A stretch of DNA of 64,000 bases from Vibrio mangrovi (GTDB lineage: Bacteria; Pseudomonadota; Gammaproteobacteria; Enterobacterales; Vibrionaceae), in contig NZ_AP024884.1 in assembly GCF_024346955.1 (NCBI RefSeq), positions 62,001 to 126,000 of the forward strand, read 5' to 3'. Within the stretch, counting starts at the first letter, position 1. Every line of letters starts with the position of its first letter. This document shows positions 16,363-23,747 of this stretch, piece after piece. Under the pieces are notes generated by a model. The model was not told the origin of the DNA, did not search any database, and saw nothing but the letters and a program-made list of their open reading frames with translations. The position numbers and the translations under genes were made by a program.

Positions 16363-16800
16363 ATGTCTTATATTGCACCTGAAGAGGTTGCATTTGGCGT
16401 CGGCTTCTTTGAGCGCTTAGAAGCCGGCGAAAGACCCCGGTCTTTGACACAGGGACCAGATGCAAATGACGTGCTTAATTCGATCAAGCGGAATGTTTCC
16501 AACGTTCTGAATACCCGCATGGGAGAAGCTCAGAGCGCTCCCGAGTTGGGGCTCGTTGACTTTAACGATGCGACTTTGGAAACACTTGATCTGGCAGTCA
16601 GAATCCGCATGGCAATTAAGGACTGTTTGAGAAAATATGAGCCACGATTGAAAGATATTGTGGTGACGTCAGAGAGAGACGATTTGAATCCATTATCACT
16701 GAGATTCCGGATTACCGCGGAAGTGAACAGCAGTGCAGTTCATGACACGGTGAAGCTGAATCTGTTATTGGATCAGAATCGTCAATATCGAGTGTATTGA
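16363..16800 (+). CDS. tssE: T6SS baseplate protein TssE (gp25-like)
   Basis: TssE is the gp25-like wedge protein that initiates sheath polymerisation at the baseplate. The 145-aa product has the gp25/lysozyme-like family pattern (GFFERLEAG at the N-terminus, NVLNTRMGEAQSAPELGLVDFND, and a C-terminal strand FRITAEVN). It starts one base after tssC ends and is followed after 3 bases by tssF. Length and position match VCA0109. There is no sign of lysozyme catalytic residues, as is usual for TssE. Confidence 0.94.
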   Translation: MSYIAPEEVAFGVGFFERLEAGERPRSLTQGPDANDVLNSIKRNVSNVLNTRMGEAQSAPELGLVDFNDATLETLDLAVRIRMAIKDCLRKYEPRLKDIVVTSERDDLNPLSLRFRITAEVNSSAVHDTVKLNLLLDQNRQYRVY

Positions 16801-16803
16801 TGC

Positions 16804-18576
16804 ATGGCACAAGATAAATACTTTCGGGAAGAACTTTCATTTTTGAAAGAGCAGGGGAAACGTTTCACCGATATTCATCCCCAGCTTTCTCGTTTTCTTC
16901 ATGGTCAGGTGACCGACCCGGATGTTGAACGTCTGCTGGAAGGTTTCGCATTCCTGACCGCACGCTTGCGTGAAAAAGTTGAAGATGAATTTCCCGAGTT
17001 GACGCATTCGATCATTAATATGCTGTGGCCGAATTATCTTCGGCCAGTTCCCAGCATGAGTATTGTTGCGTTCCAGCCGGAGTCGAAAGTCAGTGAGAAA
17101 CAGATTATCCGGGCCGGAATCCAACTCGACAGCTCAGAAAAAGTATTGGGCACGGTTTGTCATTTCCGGACATGCCGTGATGTAGCTGTTTATCCGCTGG
17201 TAATTGAAGACATCACTTCTCACCATACACGGGAATCCAGTATCGTCGATATCAATCTGGCGATGAAAGGTGAAATGTCCGTCGGGGAAGCATTGGTCGA
17301 CAGTCTGCGTTTTTATCTGGGTGGAGAGAAGTACAGTGCCCAGATGCTGTATCTGTGGCTGCATCACCATTTGGATAAAATGGTGGTGGATGTGAACGGT
17401 ACCGAATTCAGCATTCCTCGTGACGCGCTTCAATCGGTTGGTTTTGCCGGTGAAGACTCACTACTCCCTTACCCGAAAAACGTTTATGAAGGGTATCGGA
17501 TTCTGCAAGAATATCTGTCATTTCCCGAGGCTTTCCAATTCTTTGATATCGAAGCTCTGGATAAGGTTATCCCGAAATCGGTACGGGGAAAAATGACGCT
17601 TCGTATCCACTTTTCAAAAACACTGCCAACGGATGTCCGGATTAATCAGGATAGTTTTCAGCTTTATTGTGTTCCGATTATCAACCTGTTCGAACATGAT
17701 GCCGATCCGATTGCATTGACCGGAAAGCAGTCTGAATATCGGGTCATTCCCTCAAGCCGCTATCCGTCACATTATGAAGTTTTCAGTATTGATGGCGTTT
17801 TTGGCTGGCAGGACAAAACTCAGGATAGTCAGCGTATCCGCGGCGAAAAACGCGTTTATCACCCATTTGAAAGTTTCCAGCATCAGGTGGAGCGGGCCAG
17901 ACAGCGTGAAGTGCTTTACTATCGTGCACGGGTTAAAGATAGTCAGCGTAATGATGGTTTCGACACTTTTATTTCATTTATCCGCGGTGATGAAACCGTT
18001 TCGATCAATGTTGATGAAGCCATCTCTATTCAACTGACCTGTACGAATCGGTTGTTGCCTATTGAACTGGGTGTCGGGGATATCTGTCAGTCGACAGATA
18101 CTTCTCCTGATTATGTCACATTTAAGAATATTATCGCTCCGACTCAGCCACTGCGTCCGGTATTGGACGGGAGTCTGCTGTGGGGGCTGATTTCAAATTT
18201 ATCACTGAACTATCTGTCACTGCTCTCTAAAGATGCATTAAGCAGTGTGTTAAGAACCTATGACTTCCGGGCTCTCGTCGATCGTCAGGCTGAACGGGTG
18301 GCGAAAAAGCGTCTGGAAGGCATTATCAAAATAGAATCGAAGCCCATAGATAAATTATTAAGAGGGCTGCCGGTACGTGGTCTGCAATCAGAGATCCACA
18401 TTGATCAGAGCTGCTTTGGCTCAGAAGGTGATCTCTATTTATTTGGCCGGGTGCTGAGTCACTTTTTTGCTTTGTATGCCAACATCAATTCATTCCATGA
18501 ACTGGTTTTGGTCAACGTCAGTAACAACGAGAAATACACATGGGGAACCCGGACAGGGATGCAGCCGCTGATATAG
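16804..18576 (+). CDS. tssF: T6SS baseplate protein TssF
   Basis: TssF, with TssG, TssE and TssK, builds the baseplate wedges. It is 590 aa, the normal length (E. coli and Vibrio homologues are about 580-600). Typical sequence: FREELSFLKEQGKRF at the start, DPDVERLLEGFAFLTARLREK, and FPELTHSIINMLWPNYLRPVPSM. It begins 3 bases after tssE; tssG overlaps its 3' end if the upstream tssG start is used. No ribosome site of note, so coupling with tssE is probable. Confidence 0.96.
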   Translation: MAQDKYFREELSFLKEQGKRFTDIHPQLSRFLHGQVTDPDVERLLEGFAFLTARLREKVEDEFPELTHSIINMLWPNYLRPVPSMSIVAFQPESKVSEKQIIRAGIQLDSSEKVLGTVCHFRTCRDVAVYPLVIEDITSHHTRESSIVDINLAMKGEMSVGEALVDSLRFYLGGEKYSAQMLYLWLHHHLDKMVVDVNGTEFSIPRDALQSVGFAGEDSLLPYPKNVYEGYRILQEYLSFPEAFQFFDIEALDKVIPKSVRGKMTLRIHFSKTLPTDVRINQDSFQLYCVPIINLFEHDADPIALTGKQSEYRVIPSSRYPSHYEVFSIDGVFGWQDKTQDSQRIRGEKRVYHPFESFQHQVERARQREVLYYRARVKDSQRNDGFDTFISFIRGDETVSINVDEAISIQLTCTNRLLPIELGVGDICQSTDTSPDYVTFKNIIAPTQPLRPVLDGSLLWGLISNLSLNYLSLLSKDALSSVLRTYDFRALVDRQAERVAKKRLEGIIKIESKPIDKLLRGLPVRGLQSEIHIDQSCFGSEGDLYLFGRVLSHFFALYANINSFHELVLVNVSNNEKYTWGTRTGMQPLI

Positions 18577-19556
18577 ATGCGGCTCAAAAAGAGGAAGGGC
18601 TCATGCCAATACCGGATAAGGTGAGGTCGTACAATTTCTTCCAACTGGTGGAATTGTTACAAAAACTTCAGCTTTCGAATCCGGAAGATGAAGATTGGGA
18701 AAGAGTCTGTCGCCTGGTATTTAGTGCGAATCCCAGCTTGGGATTTTCACCTGCCGACGTGACGGATTTAACCCGATTTGATGAAGAACATTTGATTTTA
18801 CAGACCAACTTTTTTGGTTTGACCGGAGCTCAGTCTCCATTACCGGGATTCATCCTCGAACAACTGGTTGCTGAAGAGCCGGGCGGATTCAAACGTCCCT
18901 TTCTGGACTTTTTCAATAACCGGCTAATCAATCTGGTGTATCGCATCTGGCGTAAATATCGCTATTACGTGCGTTTTCAGGATGATGCGCAGGATCTGTT
19001 CTCACAACAATTATTCGCCCTGGTTGGACTGGCAGACCCCGATTTGCGGGGAGATACGCCTATCAACTGGTGCAAAATGCTGGCTTATGCCGGAGTACTG
19101 GCCGGACGAAGCCGCTCTCCACAGGTTGTCGCCGGGATAATCGCTCACTGTTTTGATTTAGAGGATGTCAGTATCCGTCAGTGGGAAAGACGAAAAGTCA
19201 TGATTGATCCGTCTCAGCAATTTTGCCTTGGCCAGCAAAACGGCAATCTGGGAATGAATACGGTGATTGGCGAGTCGGTGATGGATTGTAACGGAAAGTT
19301 TGTGATCTGTATTAAAGGGTTGTCACGCCAGCGGTTCGCAGATTTCCTGCCAATCGGTAAAGAGTTTCAACCCTTGTGTAAGCTGGTGGAGTTTGTATTA
19401 CGGGAGCAGATGGCTTATGACCTGGAGCTCTCGATGGATGAGAAAGAAGTTCCGGTGCTTCGTCTGGACTCTCAGGAAGGCGTGGCTTTAGGTTGGTATT
19501 CATTTCTTGGCTCAGGTGAGCGGGAGAAAAACGTGTTAATTCAGGTGAGGCAATAA
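18540..19556 (+). CDS. tssG: T6SS baseplate protein TssG
   Basis: TssG wraps around the TssF dimer in the baseplate. The ImpH/TssG-type sequence starts YNFFQLVELLQKLQ and contains the conserved FFGLTGAQSPLPGFILEQL, then a PFLDFFNNRLINLVYRIWRK stretch. Two starts are possible: ATG 18540 (338 aa), overlapping tssF by 37 bases with a weak GAG site, or ATG 18603 (317 aa) with a much better GAGGAAGGG site 4-8 bases upstream. The second may be the main start in the cell; the longer frame is given here. tagH follows after 3 bases. Confidence 0.93.
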   Translation: MGNPDRDAAADIDAAQKEEGLMPIPDKVRSYNFFQLVELLQKLQLSNPEDEDWERVCRLVFSANPSLGFSPADVTDLTRFDEEHLILQTNFFGLTGAQSPLPGFILEQLVAEEPGGFKRPFLDFFNNRLINLVYRIWRKYRYYVRFQDDAQDLFSQQLFALVGLADPDLRGDTPINWCKMLAYAGVLAGRSRSPQVVAGIIAHCFDLEDVSIRQWERRKVMIDPSQQFCLGQQNGNLGMNTVIGESVMDCNGKFVICIKGLSRQRFADFLPIGKEFQPLCKLVEFVLREQMAYDLELSMDEKEVPVLRLDSQEGVALGWYSFLGSGEREKNVLIQVRQ

Positions 19557-19559
19557 GTC

Positions 19560-21113
19560 ATGGTTCAGAGTAAACAGCCTTCCCTCAACATGATTGTGAC
19601 CAATGTGCAGGTACTGGAATCCGGTTTGGTTTCACGGACATCATGGACATCTGCCGGCGGTACGATTGGAACAGCGACAGACAGCTTCTGGCATCTGACC
19701 GATAAGAACGGGGCGATTTATCCCAATCATTGTGAAATTGTGGTCATTGATGGGGCTTTCTGTGTTCGGGATAACTGCGGTGAGACCTATGTGAATGGTT
19801 CATCCATGGCTCTGGGAAGAAATAAGTTAGCAAGACTGGAGAACAAGGATGAGATTCAAATTGGTCCATATCAGCTCCGGGTTCATTTGGGAAGTCATGG
19901 TGAAGAAGATATCGCTTCGAATAATGTGCTGGAGCAGTTATTTGAAGATGATCGTCACAGCTTACTGGCTGATGATGAAGGAGAAGCCGAAACCTTACAC
20001 CATACGGAAGATCAAACTCATACAGTGATTGATCCTCTGATGGCGCTGGATGAACTGGCTCCCCAGAAAAAAGATGACAGTTATACCTTGATTGACGGGG
20101 ATGATGATGAAGAATCGTCAGAAGATGAACCGCATGAAGAGCCATTACTTGCTGCTGAGGAATACTATCAGCCACCGCTTCAGGAAACGCAGCAGGAAAA
20201 TGGTGAATACGATATGACTGCGTCGATTAGTCTGAAAAAAATCTTCAGATTCGGCGCATTGAAGCTGGGCAGAAAACCCAAAACGGAAGTACAGCGTGAG
20301 CCTGCTCATGCCGGTACGAAGAATGACGAAACAAATACGACAGACAATCAATCTGTGCACAACCGATCTGTAAGTCATGGATCAGTCGATTATCAATCAG
20401 TGAACAACGAATCAGAGGGCTATGGGATGGATGAGAACGTACTCGATCTACTCGAAGAAGAAGTCGCAAAAAGCATGTCATCAACATCAGAACAGTCTGT
20501 TGAAAAAAATCATCATGGAAAACATCTGCTGACCGGCCCAATGCTGGATGGGCTGGGTGTTGATCTGACCGATAGCCATGATATGGAAAAAATGCATTTT
20601 CTTTCTGAAGAGCTGGGACTGTCTCTTCAGGCGTGTGTGAAAGGATTACTTGAGCTGCATAAGCAGGTGAATCATGGTCGTTTTGATATGATGAACCGCA
20701 ATCTTCAGCCAATTGAAGATAACCCGCTCAGACTTGGTTTGTCCTACGAAGAGACAATGAAGACCATGTATGACTCGCAAAAGAGTCTGGTTCATTTGTC
20801 TGCCCCGTCTGCAATTTCTGAAAGCCTGAAAAGCATTCAGGATCACAACGATGCTGTTCAGTATGCAACGACTGAAGCTTTGACACAGATTCTTGCTGCA
20901 TTTTCACCTCAGGTTCTGCTGCGCCGTTTTAACAACTACAAGCGTCCGAACGACCAGCGTAGCGAGTCAGAAGAAGCCTGGGCCTGGAATATGTACAGCA
21001 GCTACTATCAGGAACTGACTTCTAACCGTCAAAAAGGATTTGAGAAGTTGTTCTGGGAAATTTTCGAACAGGCTTACGACAAGAAAATCCGTGAGAAGCA
21101 ACTGGAGTTCTGA
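19560..21113 (+). CDS. tagH: T6SS forkhead-associated domain protein TagH
   Basis: This is an FHA-domain protein of the T6SS, position of VCA0112, 517 aa. The N-terminal roughly 120 residues form the FHA domain, which binds phosphothreonine (GTIGTATDSFWHL, IYPNHCEIVV, NGSSMALGRNKLARLENKD, IQIGPYQLRV). A long acidic, low-complexity linker follows (DGDDDEESSEDEPHEE), including a degenerate five-residue repeat around residues 261-285 (NQSVH, NRSVS, HGSVD, YQSVN). The C-terminal part is the conserved T6SS FHA-associated domain (helical, LLRRFNNYKRPND). No PpkA/PppA kinase-phosphatase pair is encoded nearby, so its regulation need not involve phosphorylation. Confidence 0.93.
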   Translation: MVQSKQPSLNMIVTNVQVLESGLVSRTSWTSAGGTIGTATDSFWHLTDKNGAIYPNHCEIVVIDGAFCVRDNCGETYVNGSSMALGRNKLARLENKDEIQIGPYQLRVHLGSHGEEDIASNNVLEQLFEDDRHSLLADDEGEAETLHHTEDQTHTVIDPLMALDELAPQKKDDSYTLIDGDDDEESSEDEPHEEPLLAAEEYYQPPLQETQQENGEYDMTASISLKKIFRFGALKLGRKPKTEVQREPAHAGTKNDETNTTDNQSVHNRSVSHGSVDYQSVNNESEGYGMDENVLDLLEEEVAKSMSSTSEQSVEKNHHGKHLLTGPMLDGLGVDLTDSHDMEKMHFLSEELGLSLQACVKGLLELHKQVNHGRFDMMNRNLQPIEDNPLRLGLSYEETMKTMYDSQKSLVHLSAPSAISESLKSIQDHNDAVQYATTEALTQILAAFSPQVLLRRFNNYKRPNDQRSESEEAWAWNMYSSYYQELTSNRQKGFEKLFWEIFEQAYDKKIREKQLEF

Positions 21114-21115
21114 TT

Positions 21116-21610
21116 GTGAAAAAGTTTGCTTGTGTTTTATTCGCTTTGTTATTGCTCTCTGCATGCAGCAGTAGTAGCAGTAGCTCTCCGGCGGATGAAT
21201 ATAACCCGGCAGAAGCTCCGACAACAGTAACGTTCAGTATGGTGACGGATGCGGGTGTGAACCCGAATATCTGGGGGGAAGCATCGCCGGTTGAAGTACA
21301 GGTCTTTGAACTGGAGGACGACTCCATGTTTATGTCGGCTGACTATGACGCGATCAAAGCCAGCTACAAGAAAGCACTCCGCAGCAACTTTGTCAGAGAT
21401 TACGATTATATGCTGATGCCCGGACAGTTTAAGTTTGTGAATTCATTCAAAATCTCTCCGGACACCCATTATATCGGTGTGATGGCTCATTTTGCCGAAC
21501 CAGAGCTGAGTGAGTGGAAAAAGGCAGTCAAAGTGCTGAACAAAGGCCGGGAATACCACCTGCTTATGCTGTTCAAAGACTACGATGTTAAATTAGAAAA
21601 AGTGGAATAA
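21116..21610 (+). CDS. tssJ: T6SS outer membrane lipoprotein TssJ
   Basis: TssJ is the outer-membrane lipoprotein that caps the TssJLM trans-envelope complex. The 164-aa product has a lipoprotein signal (MKKFACVLFALLLLSAC; lipobox LSAC) directly followed by a run of serines that acts as a flexible tether. The TssJ-type transthyretin-like beta domain follows (TVTFSMVTDAGVNPNIWGEASPV in pieces, then VQVFEL). The start is GTG 21116, two bases after the tagH stop, with GGAG upstream. Length and order match VCA0113. Confidence 0.94.
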   Translation: MKKFACVLFALLLLSACSSSSSSSPADEYNPAEAPTTVTFSMVTDAGVNPNIWGEASPVEVQVFELEDDSMFMSADYDAIKASYKKALRSNFVRDYDYMLMPGQFKFVNSFKISPDTHYIGVMAHFAEPELSEWKKAVKVLNKGREYHLLMLFKDYDVKLEKVE

Positions 21611-21615
21611 TCGAG

Positions 21616-22950
21616 ATGTTTGCACGTAACCGTGTTATCTGGAACGAAGGGCTGTTTATCAAACCTCAGCATTTCCAGCAACAACAACGATATACAGAAT
21701 ACTATGTTGACGCACGGATGAATTCTGTCAGTGGCTATCTGTACGGCATCTCTGAGCTGGCATTAAATCCGGAATATCTGGCATTTGGTCGGATTGCAAT
21801 TGAACGTTTATCAGGCGTAATGCCCGATGGCACTGTTTTCAATATCCCACAGGAAGATTCACTGCCGGAACCTCTGGAAATCGAAGATGCTTCGCTGGCC
21901 GGACAGTTGATCTATCTGGCTTTGCCATTACGGACAGAATCTCTGCTGGAGGTCAGCTGGCCTGAAGAAAGAGGAACCGGGCGTTATGAAAGCCGCCGGA
22001 TGGATGTCCGGGATGTGCAGAGTATGAAAGGCGATACGACAACGATCGATGTCTCGCCGGTACGGATGCACCTGATGCTGGAAAAAGAAGACCGTAGTTC
22101 TTATGCCTCATTTGCGATTGCCCGGATTCTGGAAAAGCGTCCGGATGGCAGTCTGGTGCTGGATCCTGAATTTATCCCATGTCACCTCAATTCATCGGTC
22201 AATGTAACCCTGCACCGGGTTGTGACTGAGATTGCGGGCTTAATGAATGAACGGGCGAAAAGTATTGCCGAGCGCATCAGTTCTCCCGGTCAGGGCGCTG
22301 TTGCCGATGTATCCGACTTTATGCTGTTGCAGGCATTGAACCGGTTACAGCCGCTGATTGAACATTTATCTAAGCTACGGACATTACACCCGGAACGGTT
22401 GTTTGAATGTCTGGCTTCTATTTGTGGCGAACTGGCGACATTTACCGACGAGAGCCGTCTGCCGCCAACCATCCCGGTTTATAACCATGATATGCCGACA
22501 GACTGCTTTATGACGCTGATTCGTCATATGAGACAAAGCCTGAGTGTGGTACTTGAACCACGTGCTGTGTCTATCCAGCTGGATAAACGGAAATATGGCC
22601 TCATGGTGGCACCGATCCATGACACCAACCTGATGGAAGATGCAGACTTTATTATTGCTGTGAAAGCGAGAATGCCACTGGATGAACTCCGTCGTGTGTT
22701 TGTTCAGCAAACGAAAGTTGCTTCGGTTGAGAAGATCAGAGAGCTGATTTCCCTCCAGTTGCCGGGTATTCCGCTAACGCCGCTACCGGTTGCACCTCGT
22801 CAGCTGCCTTATCATGCCGGTTATACCTATTATCAGCTTGATAAATCCAGTGCTGCCTGGTCAATGATCAAACAAGCCAGTGGATTCGCTTTCCATGTTG
22901 CAGCTGCATTTGATGACCTTGATTTACAATTCTGGGCAATAAGGAGTTAA
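21616..22950 (+). CDS. tssK: T6SS baseplate-membrane connector TssK
   Basis: TssK connects the baseplate to the TssJLM membrane complex and resembles phage receptor-binding proteins. The protein is 444 aa. It starts with the highly conserved RNRVIWNEGLFIKPQHFQQQ (in TssK, W-x-E-G-L-x-x-x-P-Q-H-F). A mid-region LMLLQALNRLQPLIEHL follows, and the C-terminal neck/head region contains YYQLDKSSAAW and FHVAAAFDDLDLQFWAI. It begins 5 bases after tssJ and is followed by tssL after 2 bases. Confidence 0.96.
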   Translation: MFARNRVIWNEGLFIKPQHFQQQQRYTEYYVDARMNSVSGYLYGISELALNPEYLAFGRIAIERLSGVMPDGTVFNIPQEDSLPEPLEIEDASLAGQLIYLALPLRTESLLEVSWPEERGTGRYESRRMDVRDVQSMKGDTTTIDVSPVRMHLMLEKEDRSSYASFAIARILEKRPDGSLVLDPEFIPCHLNSSVNVTLHRVVTEIAGLMNERAKSIAERISSPGQGAVADVSDFMLLQALNRLQPLIEHLSKLRTLHPERLFECLASICGELATFTDESRLPPTIPVYNHDMPTDCFMTLIRHMRQSLSVVLEPRAVSIQLDKRKYGLMVAPIHDTNLMEDADFIIAVKARMPLDELRRVFVQQTKVASVEKIRELISLQLPGIPLTPLPVAPRQLPYHAGYTYYQLDKSSAAWSMIKQASGFAFHVAAAFDDLDLQFWAIRS

Positions 22951-22952
22951 TT

Positions 22953-23726
22953 GTGGTGCAGAATACTGGTGAACACATTGACAATTTACTGTTTGATAAT
23001 GTGGAAAATATCAACCGGGACCAGGACTACTGGTTCCAGTTGCGTGGCGACAATCCCAATGTCCTGATTGATGCTGCGACACCGCTGTTTGGTTTATCTC
23101 TCCGGGTTCGGGGAATGACCAGCTGTCCGAATATTGAGCAGATCTATCATCAGACGATTGAAGAGATCAAAGCGATCGAAATCGAGCTGACCGAGCAAGG
23201 TTTTGATAACGCAGTTCTGATGGCTTACCGATACATCTTATGTACCTATCTGGATGAGGCTGTGATGGGAACCGAATGGGGTTCATCCAGCATCTGGGCA
23301 TCTCACTCTATGCTTTCCCGTTTTCACAATGAAACCTGGGGCGGAGAAAAGGTTTATACCATCCTTGCCCGTCTGGAAGGTGAACCAAAACGTTATCAGC
23401 TCTTGCTGGAGTTTATCTATCACTGTCTGGTTCTCGGCTTTGAAGGTAAATATCGTGTGATGGAGAATGGTCACAACGAACGGGAAAAAGTGATCAGTAA
23501 TTTATACGATATGCTCGCCGCGCTTGATGAGAAAAAGATCAAGCCTTTGAATCAGGCCAACCAACATATTGTCGATGCTAAATACCGTCTGAACCGTCAG
23601 TTGCCGGTTTGGTCGGTTTTCCTTGGATTCTTCCTGCTATGGAGCGGGATCTTTCTGGGTTACACATGGTTATTGCATGAGAAATCTGCTGACGTTGTGA
23701 ACCAGTTAAGTCAACTTCTTAATTAA
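22953..23726 (+). CDS. tssL: T6SS inner membrane protein TssL (DotU/IcmH type)
   Basis: TssL is a C-tail-anchored inner membrane protein of the TssJLM complex. The 257-aa product has the cytoplasmic DotU domain (NPNVLIDAATPLFGLSLRVRG in pieces; ILCTYLDEAVMGTEWGSSS; SRFHNETWGGEKVY) and one transmembrane helix at residues about 216-240 (SVFLGFFLLWSGIFLGYTWLL in part). It stops soon after the helix, so there is no OmpA-like peptidoglycan-binding extension; anchoring to the cell wall must come from another protein. The start is GTG 22953 with AAGGAG upstream; GTG 22956 is an alternative. Confidence 0.95.
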   Translation: MVQNTGEHIDNLLFDNVENINRDQDYWFQLRGDNPNVLIDAATPLFGLSLRVRGMTSCPNIEQIYHQTIEEIKAIEIELTEQGFDNAVLMAYRYILCTYLDEAVMGTEWGSSSIWASHSMLSRFHNETWGGEKVYTILARLEGEPKRYQLLLEFIYHCLVLGFEGKYRVMENGHNEREKVISNLYDMLAALDEKKIKPLNQANQHIVDAKYRLNRQLPVWSVFLGFFLLWSGIFLGYTWLLHEKSADVVNQLSQLLN

Positions 23727-23747
23727 TTTTTAGGCTAGGTGATCGCT

